Shown: positions 9,275-17,914, counted from the stretch's first letter. The stretch: DNA of 64,000 nucleotides from Cylindrospermum sp. FACHB-282 (GCF_014697195.1 NZ_JACJRJ010000020.1:34635-98634), one strand, 5' to 3'. The notes: generated by a model not told the origin, from the letters alone. Numbers and translations are program-made.

Positions 9275-9406
9275 ATGACCTCAGAACAATTCCAAACCGT
9301 ACACAATAGCATATGCAACCTGGGTACACGACTATTACAGTATCTTCAGGAAATACGCCAAAGTCGTCTCAGTGAACGAAGAGAAACCCAACTAATTTTT
9401 TGGTAA
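9275..9406 (+). CDS. Short 43-residue ORF, possibly truncated gene
   Basis: ATG 9275 opens a frame reading MTSEQFQTVHNSICNLGT, LLQYLQEIRQSRLSERRETQ, LIFW and a stop. It looks like the N-terminal helix of a coiled-coil protein. The frame stops two bases before a GTTGGGT/ACCCAAC hairpin repeat (9408-9432), so insertion of that repeat may have truncated a longer gene. No product can be assigned. Confidence 0.35.
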   Translation: MTSEQFQTVHNSICNLGTRLLQYLQEIRQSRLSERRETQLIFW

Positions 9407-9407
9407 T

Positions 9408-9432
9408 GTTGGGTATCCTTCCTCAACCCAAC
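9408..9432. repeat. GTTGGGT...ACCCAAC hairpin repeat
   Basis: GTTGGGT (9408-9414) and ACCCAAC (9426-9432) form a perfect 7-bp stem around an 11-nt loop and are followed by CTAC. From memory, palindromes of this kind are frequent between genes in Nostocales genomes. It directly abuts the stop of the short ORF at 9275-9406. Confidence 0.55.
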
Positions 9433-9588
9433 CTACATCTTACTTTCTCAAATATTGGGTGGATGCTCACCCATTTTCACCCACATTTTCCGCACACGAG
9501 TTAATTGTGAATGATTAATTTTCTCTCGCATCGAGATTTATAAAGTTTAATATCTAAGGCTTTGCGAGTTTTGCAAATCAGAATTTTA

Positions 9589-9834
9589 TTACCTGGCACT
9601 GCGGTGGTTATTATAAAAAGTATTTAATGTGTATCTCGCTCTAGCTTTGATAATATTTAATTCGTCAACCTCTGCCAATAGTCTGTTTAAAGTATCAGTT
9701 TGTTCATTAGACAATTTATTTTCAGACTTTTTAGTTAATAACTCATCTAATTGAGTCTGACTTTTGCGAGATAAAACACTTTCTGCTAAAGCTGCTAACT
9801 CATCGAAACTTAAATCAATCAATAATTCAGACAT
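9589..9834 (-). CDS. Small hypothetical protein, helical
   Basis: 81 residues, predicted all-helical, with no cysteines or membrane segment. The pattern (LTKKSENKLSNEQTDTLNRLL followed by a basic YTLN segment) resembles the C-terminal half of the next gene's product (LSELLDRQQAGMITELEHSEL...LLRKATALSEAV), so the two may share a small helical domain. Divergent from 9904-10293 with 69 bp between them, suggesting a shared regulatory region. ATG is the only sensible start. Function unknown; an antitoxin-like role is speculation. Confidence 0.6.
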   Translation of the reverse strand: MSELLIDLSFDELAALAESVLSRKSQTQLDELLTKKSENKLSNEQTDTLNRLLAEVDELNIIKARARYTLNTFYNNHRSAR

Positions 9835-9903
9835 TGTTTTTTCTTGTGTATTTGGAATTTATTACCTTTATACTTAATAGAGTAAGGAAAATGGGGCAAA
9901 AAT

Positions 9904-10293
9904 ATGAGTAACCAAATCACAATTACTCTACCAGACGATGTTTACCAAAAAGCTGAACACTTCGCACGTCTAGCAAACCGTGATTTAGCAAGCATCTTAG
10001 TTGATACTATCCAATTTTCTATCCCACCTGTTAGTCAAGAAGCCGCAACCCTTGAACCTGTATCAGCACTTTCTGACGTGCAAGTTTTGGCATTGACAGA
10101 GTTACAAATGAACCCTGAGGAAGATAGCCGTTTGAGTGAATTGCTAGACAGACAGCAAGCTGGTATGATCACAGAGTTAGAACATTCTGAATTACAAGCA
10201 CTAATGCAAATTTATCAAGAAAGGCTATTGCGAAAAGCTACTGCATTGAGTGAAGCTGTAAAACGTGGATTAATTAAAGAGTTAGGTGCGTGA
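9904..10293 (+). CDS. Ribbon-helix-helix-like small protein, partner of HNH gene
   Basis: 129 residues. The N-terminal ~40 (SNQITITLPDDVYQKAEHFA) look like a ribbon-helix-helix DNA-binding or antitoxin-type fold: a beta strand followed by two helices. The C-terminal part contains LSELLDRQQAGMITELEHSE and IYQERLLRKATALSEAVKRG, a helical module also hinted at in the divergent neighbour. The stop TGA overlaps the GTG start of the HNH gene (GTGA), so the two are translationally coupled. It could be a regulator or antitoxin of that nuclease; this is inferred from the arrangement only. Confidence 0.65.
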   Translation: MSNQITITLPDDVYQKAEHFARLANRDLASILVDTIQFSIPPVSQEAATLEPVSALSDVQVLALTELQMNPEEDSRLSELLDRQQAGMITELEHSELQALMQIYQERLLRKATALSEAVKRGLIKELGA

Positions 10294-10727
10294 GTTCTAG
10301 CCAAATTTCTGAACAAGTCCGGGTTAGGGTGCGAACCCAGGCTAATAATCAATGTGGTTACTGTCGTAGTCTGCAAAAGTATGTATTGGGTATTTTGGAG
10401 ATTGATCATATTATCCCCAAAGCTAAAGGTGGCACTGATGACGAAGAAAACTTATGGCTTGCTTGTAGACTATGCAACGGATATAAAGGCACTCAAACTC
10501 ATGGACTAGACCAAGTAACTGACAGTAATGTAAAGTTATTTAATCCTCGTCAACAAAAGTGGTCATGTCATTTTGCTTGGACTAATAATGATACACATAT
10601 TATAGGGTTGACTGCTTGTGGACGCGCTACAGTTTTAGCCCTACAACTCAATAATATTTATGCAATTACTGTTAGACAAGCATGGGTTTCTGCTGGTTGG
10701 CATCCACCAGAAGATGCTAATGGGTAG
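10290..10727 (+). CDS. HNH endonuclease family protein
   Basis: 145 residues from a GTG start that overlaps the upstream stop codon. The HNH core is clear: CGYC (first zinc pair), LEIDHIIPKAKGGTDDEENL (catalytic His in DHIIP and the Asn of the ENL step) and CRLCN (second pair). Such proteins are metal-dependent nucleases found free-standing, in restriction systems or in mobile elements. The short C-terminal ~75 residues have no recognisable domain. Coupling to an RHH-like protein suggests a conserved two-gene unit whose role I cannot name. Confidence 0.85.
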   Translation: MSSSQISEQVRVRVRTQANNQCGYCRSLQKYVLGILEIDHIIPKAKGGTDDEENLWLACRLCNGYKGTQTHGLDQVTDSNVKLFNPRQQKWSCHFAWTNNDTHIIGLTACGRATVLALQLNNIYAITVRQAWVSAGWHPPEDANG

Positions 10728-10759
10728 CAATAGTTATCCTAATTCATCCATTCTCCGTT

Positions 10760-10868
10760 CTCGTTCCCTGGCTCTTCCGGGGAATGCTCTACAGGAGGCT
10801 CTCCCTCCATTACCTTTTTTGAGGCAGAGCCTCAAAAACTGCATTCCCAGCCAGAGACTGGGAACGAG
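10760..10868. repeat. Structured repeat with terminal inverted repeats and inner hairpin
   Basis: The left end CTCGTTCCCTGGCT (10760-10773) mirrors the right end AGCCAGAGACTGGGAACGAG (10849-10868) imperfectly. In the middle, TTTTTGAGGC (10816-10825) and GCCTCAAAAA (10829-10838) form a perfect 10-bp stem with an AGA loop. This resembles the small palindromic repeat families scattered in Nostoc-type genomes. It lies between the HNH gene and the cyclo-ligase gene and would also stop transcription from either side. Confidence 0.7.
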
Positions 10869-10915
10869 TCAAAAATTATTAACATTACGTTTAGCAATAT
10901 ATTTTTCTATGTCAC

Positions 10916-11476
10916 TCATCTTCTTTCTGTCACCACAGTTTGTAAAGGTTTATCCCAAATATCAAGGGGAAGTTGTGGTAAATAGGCAAAATCAAAAACT
11001 ACGCCCATAGTAGGTTTTTTAGCCCAAGGTGGAGAACTCAACAAACGGTCATAATAGCCGCCACCATAACCCAAGCGATATCCTTGGACATCACAACCCA
11101 CGCAGGGAACGAGAATTAAATCTACTTCTTCTATATCAATTATTGCCGCTTCTGGATGTGGTTCAGGGATGCCATAAGCACCTGTATTAATGACGTCGTC
11201 AGGTTGCCAAAAATGCCAAGCTAGGGACTTACCAACACAACGGGGAAAACCCCAACGTTTATCAGAGTTGGTAAACAGTGAGCTAAGGTCAGGTTCTTGA
11301 CGAAAGCTGAAAAAAGCCAGGATGGTAGTAGCTCGAGTAAATAATACAGAATTTTGTAAATTAGAGGAAATGCGATCGCTCTTTTCTCTCCACTCGACAA
11401 CAGACATTGATTGCCGCGTTTTGATCAGAGTACGGCGTAGCTTGGCTTTATCTAGTTGAGCATCAATATTGTTCAT
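10916..11476 (-). CDS. 5-formyltetrahydrofolate cyclo-ligase
   Basis: ATP-dependent cytoplasmic enzyme converting 5-formyl-THF to 5,10-methenyl-THF in one-carbon metabolism (YgfA/MTHFS family). About 186 residues, normal for the family. Key blocks: KAKLRRTLIKTRQSM at the N-terminus (ATP and phosphate contacts), FFSFRQEPDL, YGIPEPHPEA, and the signature LILVPCVGCDVQGYRLGYGG followed by GYYDRLL. I prefer ATG 11476; the frame continues upstream to a TTG at 11503, only 19 bases from the fcl stop. It follows fcl on the same strand and may be cotranscribed with it, though the functions are unrelated. Confidence 0.92.
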   Translation of the reverse strand: MNNIDAQLDKAKLRRTLIKTRQSMSVVEWREKSDRISSNLQNSVLFTRATTILAFFSFRQEPDLSSLFTNSDKRWGFPRCVGKSLAWHFWQPDDVINTGAYGIPEPHPEAAIIDIEEVDLILVPCVGCDVQGYRLGYGGGYYDRLLSSPPWAKKPTMGVVFDFAYLPQLPLDIWDKPLQTVVTERR

Positions 11477-11522
11477 CAAACCAGAATCAGGGGGTAGGGA
11501 CAATGCCCTACCTGATAACTAA

Positions 11523-12467
11523 CTAAGCGGCGTTTTGCCGATACCACTCAATTGTATTTTTTAACCCTTCCTCAAAGCCTACCTGAGCTGTGAAACCAAA
11601 GGCTTGCTTTGCCCTTTCAGTATCTAAACAGCGGCGGGGTTGACCATTCGGTTGGTCAGTTTCCCAAACAATCTCACCTTCAAACTCCATCAATTTCGCA
11701 ATTAGATTAATCAAATCACGGATGGAGATTTCATAACCAGTTCCCAAATTAACCGGTTCAGAGTCGTTATAGGATGTCGTACCCATAACAATCCCCCTTG
11801 CGGCATCTACTGAATAGAGAAACTCACGAGTAGGAGAACCATCACCCCAAACGGGAAGTTGCTTTTCTCCCTTAATTTGAGCTTCATGTACCTTACGAAT
11901 TAACGCCGGAATCACGTGGGAACTCTTGGGGTCAAAGTTATCTTCAGGCCCGTATAGATTCACTGGTAACAGGTAAATACCATTAAAGCCATACTGCTGA
12001 CGGTAAGATTGCAGTTGCACTAAAAGCGCTTTCTTGGCAACGCCATAGGGAGCATTGGTTTCTTCTGGATAGCCATTCCAGAGGTCATCTTCTTTGAATG
12101 GCACTGGGGTAAATTTGGGATAAGCGCAGATAGTGCCAACACAGACAAATTTTTCGATTCCAGCTTGATAGGCAGCGTGAATCAGGTGAGTGCCCATGAT
12201 CAAGTTATCGTAAAATAACTCGCCGGGTTTTTCGCGGTTAAGACCGATACCACCAACATGAGCTGCTAGGTGAATAATAATGTCTTGCTGGTTGACTGCA
12301 CGTTGGCTATTTTCCCATACCCTTAGATCGCAATCGCGCGATCGCGTTACAGTAATTTTTTCACGGTCAGCCCCAGCCTGACACAGCTGATCTATCACCT
12401 GACGACCTAGAAACCCTGATCCACCTGTGACCAGAATCCGTTTATTTTTTAGTTCTAAGGCTGTCAT
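11523..12467 (-). CDS. fcl: GDP-L-fucose synthase
   Basis: NADPH-dependent epimerase-reductase that turns GDP-4-keto-6-deoxy-mannose into GDP-L-fucose. 314 residues, short-chain dehydrogenase fold: nucleotide-binding GGSGFLG near residues 15-21, active-site YGVAK (Tyr-xxx-Lys), and the family block [24 protein letters not shown] (shown in part). It lies 24 codonless bases downstream of gmd, the enzyme of the preceding step, so the two form a fucose operon. The product would feed surface polysaccharide made with the nearby glycosyltransferases. Confidence 0.95.
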   Translation of the reverse strand: MTALELKNKRILVTGGSGFLGRQVIDQLCQAGADREKITVTRSRDCDLRVWENSQRAVNQQDIIIHLAAHVGGIGLNREKPGELFYDNLIMGTHLIHAAYQAGIEKFVCVGTICAYPKFTPVPFKEDDLWNGYPEETNAPYGVAKKALLVQLQSYRQQYGFNGIYLLPVNLYGPEDNFDPKSSHVIPALIRKVHEAQIKGEKQLPVWGDGSPTREFLYSVDAARGIVMGTTSYNDSEPVNLGTGYEISIRDLINLIAKLMEFEGEIVWETDQPNGQPRRCLDTERAKQAFGFTAQVGFEEGLKNTIEWYRQNAA

Positions 12468-12491
12468 ATTTTTTATCCTCCGCGGTGTAAA

Positions 12492-13571
12492 TCAGAAGTG
12501 GAGAGCGCCTAGTTCTTGACGAACAGTAGCAATATCTTGAGGTAGTAGTGAACCATTTCCATTGGGGGAAGTGTGACCCAAGGCTTGCAAGTCGGCTTCT
12601 ACCATCAGCGCCACAAGTTCGGTAAAGGTTACAGACGGTTTCCAGCCTAACTTCTGTTGTGCCTTAGTTGGATCGCCAATTAATAACTCTACTTCTGATG
12701 GACGCAGATAACGCTCATCAAACTCTACATAGTCTTGCCAATTAAGGTTTACATAACTAAATGCTAATTCCAGGAACTCTTTGACTGAGTGGGTTTCGCC
12801 AGTAGCAATCACATAATCGTCTGGCTGGTCTTGTTGCAACATCAGCCACATTGCCTTCACATAATCTTTGGCATAACCCCAATCCCGCTTGGCATCAAGA
12901 TTGCCCATATAGATATTTTTCTGTTTACCAGCAACGATGCGGGCGACTGCTCTAGTTATTTTGCGAGTGACAAAGGTTTCGCCACGTCGGGGCGATTCAT
13001 GGTTAAAAAGTATCCCATTGGCAGCAAACAAGCCGTAGGACTCGCGATAATTCACTGTTTGCCAGTGAGCGTAAACTTTAGCACAAGCGTAGGGGCTGCG
13101 AGGATAAAATGGCGTTGTCTCACTTTGTGGTATTGCTTGCACTAAACCAAACATTTCCGAAGAACCTGCTTGGTAGAACCGCACCTGAATTCCTGTGCGC
13201 TGCTGGTAGTCCCGAATTGCTTCTAGCAACCGCAGAGTTCCCATTCCTACCGCATCTACCGTATATTCTGGGGAATCAAAGCTTACCCTGACATGGGATT
13301 GAGCACCCAGGTTGTAAATTTCTGTTGGCTTGACTTCTTCTAAAATCCGCCGCAGGGTCGTCCCATCTGTCAAGTCACCATAGTGAAGCAACAACCGCAC
13401 TCCCTCTTTGTGAGGGTCTTCGTAAATGTGATCGATGCGATCTGTGTTGAAGGTAGAAGTTCGGCGAATAATACCATGAACTTCATAACCTTGTTCTAGC
13501 AAAAACTCACTCAGATATGAACCATCTTGACCGGTGATACCAGTAATCAACGCGCGCTTCGGTTGCGTCAT
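12492..13571 (-). CDS. gmd: GDP-mannose 4,6-dehydratase
   Basis: Converts GDP-mannose to GDP-4-keto-6-deoxy-mannose, the first committed step to GDP-fucose. 359 residues from ATG 13571 (a TTG two codons upstream is the alternative). NADP-binding [14 protein letters not shown] at the start, the [16 protein letters not shown] block, [21 protein letters not shown] (catalytic Tyr and Lys) and [17 protein letters not shown], all typical. First gene of the gmd-fcl pair. The region upstream to 14137 contains a dispersed repeat copy and no obvious promoter that I can place. Confidence 0.96.
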   Translation of the reverse strand: MTQPKRALITGITGQDGSYLSEFLLEQGYEVHGIIRRTSTFNTDRIDHIYEDPHKEGVRLLLHYGDLTDGTTLRRILEEVKPTEIYNLGAQSHVRVSFDSPEYTVDAVGMGTLRLLEAIRDYQQRTGIQVRFYQAGSSEMFGLVQAIPQSETTPFYPRSPYACAKVYAHWQTVNYRESYGLFAANGILFNHESPRRGETFVTRKITRAVARIVAGKQKNIYMGNLDAKRDWGYAKDYVKAMWLMLQQDQPDDYVIATGETHSVKEFLELAFSYVNLNWQDYVEFDERYLRPSEVELLIGDPTKAQQKLGWKPSVTFTELVALMVEADLQALGHTSPNGNGSLLPQDIATVRQELGALHF

Positions 13572-13805
13572 GCTCAATTATCCCTTGTTATCGGTGATTA
13601 AAAAGTTACAGGCAATCTGATATAAACTAACAGTTAATTACTCAATTGCCTAATGGAGAGCCTAAGAGTATTAGTTGTTAATAGAAATTGGCTGTAAATA
13701 AGTATACTTAAGTAAAAGTAATTTAACAAGTAAGGTCTAAATAAAAAATAGCATATACTGAGTATCTATGTATAAATTTTTAGGCGACTAAATTTTATCC
13801 AGGGC

Positions 13806-13972
13806 TTCATTAAAGTTATCCTTTCATTGGCGGTCAGAATCCAAAATCTGCTCGTCAGATGCGTAAACTCGGTGCGCAGCGAGGCTTCACCCAAGATATT
13901 GTGTGAAAACGAGATTGTAAAAGCCGCCAACAAGCGTTGGAACCGCCAATTTTGTCCAGGTTTTTGCCAAGG
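13806..13972 (+). repeat. Dispersed ~168 bp repeat, copy B
   Basis: Nearly identical over its full length to the reverse complement of copy A (2077-2244), and related to copy C (60347-60515). Shares TTCATTAAAGTTATCC at one end, TTCACCCAAGATATTG in the middle and CCGCCAATTTTGTCCAGG toward the other end. The complementary strand is open for ~60 codons, as in copy A. Confidence 0.82.
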
Positions 13973-14096
13973 CTTAAGTTTGATCAATTTGAATAGAATT
14001 TATTTTTTTGCCACTAGAGGATAAATAAAAATATGACCATACTGGAGTGACTTATGTGGTGTCCCTGCTCAGTTTCCATGCAATAATTGGTATCCG

Positions 14097-14113
14097 GGGG
14101 CATGAGTTGCCCC
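14097..14113 (-). terminator. Hairpin downstream of sugar transferase gene
   Basis: GGGGCA (14097-14102) and TGCCCC (14108-14113) form a 6-bp GC-rich stem with a TGAGT loop, 25 bases past the stop codon of the minus-strand transferase. No T-run, so only a possible terminator. Confidence 0.4.
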
Positions 14114-14137
14114 ACAGAATCAACCTTGAGTAGCTTC

Positions 14138-14869
14138 TCAGTACGCCCCGTTATTTTTGGGCATAATGACCACATCAATTGTTTTCAAGATGATCCATAA
14201 ATCGAGCCAAAAATTCCTATATTTGACGTAATGTAGGTCGATTTGAACTCGCCGGGGGTACGGAATATCATTGCGCCCAGACACTTGCCACAAACCAGTG
14301 ATTCCGGGACGGATTGTTAAAATCTGATCGATGTGACAACCGTATTTTGGCAATTCTTCCGTTACTAAGGGTCGCGGACCGACGACACTCATGTCCCCTT
14401 TTAAAACGTTCCAGAACTGAGGAAATTCATCCAAACTGGTAATTCGTAAGAACCGACCAATTTTGGTAATTCTGGGGTCTTGTTTGAGCTTAAAACTGGT
14501 TTCAAATTCTTGCCGCAATTCTTGGGATGTTTCCATCATTTGCACGAGAATTTCGTCTGCGTTGCTCACCATTGTGCGGAATTTAATACAATTAAAGCGC
14601 TTATAGTTTTTACCAACCCGTTCTTGGGCATAAAAAATCGGGCCTTCTGAACTGAAAGCAATCAGCAAGGCCAAGATTAAGTAGACGGGGAAAAACAATA
14701 TCAAGACCGAAAGCGAAAAAACAATATCGAACAGTCGCTTGGCAAACTCTCCGTTTAAACCCTGTAAAGACAAACCTTTGGGTTTTACCCTCGGCGTCTT
14801 TGTTTGTTGACCACGTTTTAAGAAAGTACGCGATCGCTTGCCGGAGAGGAGTGAGCTCTGGGCAGTCAT
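14138..14869 (-). CDS. Sugar transferase, exopolysaccharide initiation type
   Basis: Second bacterial sugar transferase of the window, with the same role class as 6820-7527: loading the first sugar phosphate onto a lipid carrier. About 243 residues: basic N-terminus, one hydrophobic helix (LSVLILFFPVYLILALLIAF), then FNCIKFRTMVSNADEIL, DPRITKIGRFLRITSLDEFPQFWNVL, DMSVVGPRPLVTEE, IRPGITGLWQVSGR and a terminal NNGAY. Start chosen at ATG 14869, preceded by AAGGAG four bases upstream; ATG 14872 is adjacent and the longer frame to 14896 lacks support. A glycosyltransferase gene lies just upstream on the same strand, so both likely serve one glycan. Confidence 0.92.
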   Translation of the reverse strand: MTAQSSLLSGKRSRTFLKRGQQTKTPRVKPKGLSLQGLNGEFAKRLFDIVFSLSVLILFFPVYLILALLIAFSSEGPIFYAQERVGKNYKRFNCIKFRTMVSNADEILVQMMETSQELRQEFETSFKLKQDPRITKIGRFLRITSLDEFPQFWNVLKGDMSVVGPRPLVTEELPKYGCHIDQILTIRPGITGLWQVSGRNDIPYPRRVQIDLHYVKYRNFWLDLWIILKTIDVVIMPKNNGAY

Positions 14870-14972
14870 CATACTCCTTAAGAATCCACACCACACATAG
14901 TCCCAATCTTAAAGCCAAAAGGCAGTGCTTCTGGGGGGAAATTTCCAAAAGCCTAGAAAACAAATCTAAAAA

Positions 14973-16124
14973 TCAAGACCATGATTTCCAGGAATGTCTT
15001 TTTTCTTGGCATTTATTTAAAAAATCGAGGTATCGCTCTGCAAAAACTTGCCCAGAAAACTGGGTGGCGTGTTCTCGCGTATACTCAGGATTAAAAAAGT
15101 CCTGATAGACTTCAAACTTTTCTACCGCCTCCACTAAAGCTGCCTCTGTTTGCACCCTGAAGAATATACCAGTCCCTGTATCCGTACAAGTGCGAATATC
15201 TCGCACAGTTTCTAGCGCACCTCCTGCACCGTAGGCAATAACTGGAGTCCCACAAGCTTGTGCTTCCACCAAAGCGATGCCAAAATCTTCACAAGCCGCA
15301 TAGACAAATGCCTTGGCACTGGCCATATATTTTTTTACCACATCATCGGGAAGCCATCCCAGTATTTGGATATTAGCATTTGCCAAGGAGCGAATCTTGT
15401 TCATTTCTGGTCCTGTACCAATAACGATTAAGGGTCGTTGTAGTTGGTTAAAAGCTTTGACAATTAAGGATACTTGCTTATAACTCACTAAACGGGAAAC
15501 TATCAGGTAAAAATCCTCCTTCTGACGAAAAAAGGGTAATCCCTCAAGATTAACTGGTGGGTAAATTACTTTTGCTTCTCGCCGATAGCAACGCCAAATC
15601 CGCCGAGCTGTATGCTGCGAGTTGGCAATAAAGTAATCAACGCGGTTTGCACTCAATACATCCCATTGGCGCAACTGATGCAGTAAGTACCGCGTCACCC
15701 ATCCAGCTAAACCACTCCCCAGCTTGCTTTGGCGGAGATAATCGAAGGTCAAGTCCCAGGCATAACGCATGGGACTATGACAGTAGCAAATATGCAACTG
15801 ATCGGGAGTTGTCAGAGCGCCTTTAGCAACAGCGTGGGATGAAGACAGAATTACATCATATTCCCGTAAATCCAGTTGTTCCATCGCTAAGGGCAACAAA
15901 GGCAGATATTTTTGTACACCTTGGCGGGCTAAGGGGAAGTGCTGGAGAAACGTCGTGCCAATCTGACGCTCATATAAATAACTTTCAGGATTGGTAGATT
16001 CAAAGTCGATGAGGGAATATAAATCAGCATCAATGTGATTCAATATCTCCCGGACAACGAGTTCTGAACCACCTGTGGCTTTAGGCGTCAGCCACTCATG
16101 AACCAGAGCATATTTCAAGGGCAC
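14973..16124 (-). CDS. Glycosyltransferase family 4 (GT-B)
   Basis: 383 residues from a GTG start. N-terminal acceptor domain begins ALVHEWLTPKATGGSE, with the glycine-rich loop of GT4 enzymes. ICYCHSPMRYAWDL is a block common in cyanobacterial and other mannosyl/rhamnosyltransferases. The C-terminal donor domain has FYLIVSRLVSYKQVSL, VIGTGPE and the E-x7-E motif in EDFGIALVEAQACGTPVIA. Retaining transfer from a nucleotide sugar is expected; the sugar is unknown, although adjacent GDP-fucose genes make GDP-mannose or GDP-fucose natural guesses. About 100 bp upstream of the sugar transferase on the same strand. Confidence 0.9.
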   Translation of the reverse strand: MPLKYALVHEWLTPKATGGSELVVREILNHIDADLYSLIDFESTNPESYLYERQIGTTFLQHFPLARQGVQKYLPLLPLAMEQLDLREYDVILSSSHAVAKGALTTPDQLHICYCHSPMRYAWDLTFDYLRQSKLGSGLAGWVTRYLLHQLRQWDVLSANRVDYFIANSQHTARRIWRCYRREAKVIYPPVNLEGLPFFRQKEDFYLIVSRLVSYKQVSLIVKAFNQLQRPLIVIGTGPEMNKIRSLANANIQILGWLPDDVVKKYMASAKAFVYAACEDFGIALVEAQACGTPVIAYGAGGALETVRDIRTCTDTGTGIFFRVQTEAALVEAVEKFEVYQDFFNPEYTREHATQFSGQVFAERYLDFLNKCQEKRHSWKSWS

Positions 16125-16283
16125 AGCTAACTTTGAATAGGTGGCAAATACTTGGGGAAGGAATGAGGTTAACTGAAAAGTTTCCCATTGTGATGAATGA
16201 ATGGGAAGCGCCCCAGATTAACCCGAAGACGTAATCCGACTAAAAGAGGTTCCACCAGAGAGGCTGCAACCTGATAACCTCAG

Positions 16284-16303
16284 ATTGGGGATTGGGGATT
16301 GGG
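16284..16303 (+). repeat. Heptamer tandem repeat (ATTGGGG)
   Basis: Two full ATTGGGG units and a six-base third unit, 66 bases upstream of the CSP41-like start codon. This fits the short tandem repeats typical of heterocystous cyanobacteria. Confidence 0.7.
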
Positions 16304-16368
16304 AAAAGTTTTCCCTAGTAAAGAGTCCCCAGTCCCTTGACGTCAACTGACATAGGAATTGGGAACTT

Positions 16369-17307
16369 ATGCGAATTTTGATTATTGGTGGCACTCGGTT
16401 CATTGGTGTCTACCTGACTCAACTACTGGTGGAAGCTGGACATGAGGTGGTACTGTTCAATCGTGGTAATCGTCCAGCACCTTCGTTACAGGGAGTAGGA
16501 CAAATTATAGGCGATCGCACTGATGCTACTCAGCTAAAAGCAAAGTTAGCACAAGAAAGTTTTGATGTCATTTTTGACAATAATGGGCGGGAACTTACGG
16601 ACACTCAACCACTGGCCGAAATTTTTCAAGGACGGGTGCAACATTTTGTATATATGAGTTCTGCTGGAGTCTATCTTAAATCTGACCAATTGCCCCATGT
16701 AGAAGGGGATGCAGTTGATCCTCAGAGTCGTCACAAGGGTAAGCACGAAACGGAAGCTTACCTGATGCAACAGGGATTACCTTTTACTTCTATTCGTCCG
16801 ACCTATATTTATGGGCCCCGGAACTATAATGAGTTGGAAAGCTGGTTTTTTGAGCGAATTGTGCGCGATCGCCCTCTGCCTATCCCTGGTAATGGAATGC
16901 ACATCACACAACTAGGTCATGTCAAGGATTTGGCTCAGGCAATGACTCAGGTGGTGGGTAACAAAAAGGCAATTGGTCAGATATATAATATTTCTGGCGA
17001 TCGCTTTGTGACCTTTGATGGTTTAGCTCGTGCTTGTGCTGTTGCTGCTGGCAAATCACCCGATTCTCTAAAAATTGTGCATTACGACCCGAAAAAGTTT
17101 GATTTTGGCAAGCGCAAAGCTTTTCCCATGCGAGTGCAACATTTCTTTGCCTCTGTACACAAAGCCCAAACAGAATTAGACTGGCAACCTGAGTATAATT
17201 TAATTTCTGGGCTGAATGACTCCTTAGAAAACGATTATCTACCATCTGGGCGTGACAAAGCTGATGTAGATTTTTCTGTCGATGAAGAAATTTTAAAAGC
17301 TGTGTAA
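16369..17307 (+). CDS. NAD-dependent epimerase/dehydratase, CSP41-like
   Basis: 312 residues of the extended short-chain dehydrogenase fold: MRILIIGGTRFIGVYL (nucleotide loop GGTRFIG), YMSSAGVYL, and FTSIRPTYIYGPRNYNELE. The GGTRF variant of the glycine loop and the absence of a clear YxxxK pair resemble the CSP41 group, chloroplast RNA-binding proteins and their cyanobacterial homologues, rather than a sugar epimerase. Known CSP41 proteins bind stem-loop RNA and associate with ribosomes or RNA polymerase. ATG start at 16369 with a heptamer repeat upstream; a strong hairpin terminator follows immediately. A sugar-epimerase role cannot be excluded. Confidence 0.8.
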   Translation: MRILIIGGTRFIGVYLTQLLVEAGHEVVLFNRGNRPAPSLQGVGQIIGDRTDATQLKAKLAQESFDVIFDNNGRELTDTQPLAEIFQGRVQHFVYMSSAGVYLKSDQLPHVEGDAVDPQSRHKGKHETEAYLMQQGLPFTSIRPTYIYGPRNYNELESWFFERIVRDRPLPIPGNGMHITQLGHVKDLAQAMTQVVGNKKAIGQIYNISGDRFVTFDGLARACAVAAGKSPDSLKIVHYDPKKFDFGKRKAFPMRVQHFFASVHKAQTELDWQPEYNLISGLNDSLENDYLPSGRDKADVDFSVDEEILKAV

Positions 17308-17310
17308 CAA

Positions 17311-17341
17311 GATTCCCGACTTCTCTAAGAAGTCGGGAATC
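17311..17341. terminator. Perfect inverted-repeat terminator between convergent genes
   Basis: GATTCCCGACTTCT pairs with AGAAGTCGGGAATC across a very short loop, three bases past the CSP41-like stop codon. It lies between convergent genes and could stop both. A degenerate relative (CCCGACTTCTTCAAGACG) follows the tpsB stop near 29031. Confidence 0.75.
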
Positions 17342-17372
17342 TGAGTATTGCCAGGATGTACGAGAAGCTTTT

Positions 17373-17912
17373 TCAGGTAGATTTTGCATTGTCGTTCAAG
17401 TTTCTAGCTGGATTCTCCGGTAAAAGATAAATTCCCCCAGAAATTAACGTTAAAGCAACAGATACCCAAAAGCTAATTTGGGTGGGAATTTGCCATACTG
17501 GTGATAGGGGTGCAATTAAAAGGGCGATCGCAATTATTTGACTGACTGTTTTGAGTTTGCCCCAAATATTTGCTCCGGTAATCGTGGTTTTGTTGACCCG
17601 CCACCCAGCGATCGCTAATTCCCGCCCTAGTATTAAAAATACTCCCCAAGCTGGCACTTTTCCTAACTCAATCAAAACCAGTAACGGCGCCAGTACCAGT
17701 AATTTATCTACCAAAGGGTCAAGAAATTTCCCTAAATCGCTAATTTGGTTGAGTTTTCGCGCTAAATAGCCATCCAACCAATCAGTTAAAGCCGCAATTA
17801 AAAAAATTCCCAAACATACCCATCTAGCTTGCGGTGTGGGATTGTATAAGCCATAAAGCAGAAATGGTATCCCCAAGAGTCGAGAAAAGGTAATCCAGTT
17901 GGGTATAGTCAT
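17373..17912 (-). CDS. pgsA: CDP-diacylglycerol-glycerol-3-phosphate 3-phosphatidyltransferase
   Basis: Membrane enzyme making phosphatidylglycerol-phosphate, needed for PG, the thylakoid phospholipid. About 179 residues with several hydrophobic helices. The CDP-alcohol phosphotransferase signature is complete: DGYLARKLN, then SDLGKFLDPLVDK, with spacing matching D-G-x2-A-R-x8-G-x3-D-x3-D. Start taken as ATG 17912 (TIPNWITFSR is the usual PgsA beginning); the frame from 17930 would translate part of an AAAATTC tandem repeat and is unlikely. Confidence 0.93.
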   Translation of the reverse strand: MTIPNWITFSRLLGIPFLLYGLYNPTPQARWVCLGIFLIAALTDWLDGYLARKLNQISDLGKFLDPLVDKLLVLAPLLVLIELGKVPAWGVFLILGRELAIAGWRVNKTTITGANIWGKLKTVSQIIAIALLIAPLSPVWQIPTQISFWVSVALTLISGGIYLLPENPARNLNDNAKST

Positions 17913-17914
17913 GT

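Larger units (their letters stand above)
8967..9588. other. AT-rich intergenic stretch
   Basis: Apart from the 43-codon ORF and the GTTGGGT hairpin repeat, no gene, RNA or promoter is recognisable. Together with the adjacent dead toxin-antitoxin pair this looks like a decaying accessory region. Confidence 0.4.
13572..14137. other. Intergenic region carrying dispersed repeat copy B
   Basis: No gene supported. Holds repeat copy B (13806-13972) and a GC-rich hairpin (14097-14113). The open frames at 13766-13987 and 13827-14024 lie inside the repeat. Confidence 0.5.

Noticed and set aside
10660..11010. 116-codon ORF
   Set aside because: Runs through the structured repeat at 10760-10868 and into the end of the cyclo-ligase gene.
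16922..17389. 155-codon minus-strand ORF
   Set aside because: Antisense shadow of the CSP41-like gene with no motifs.
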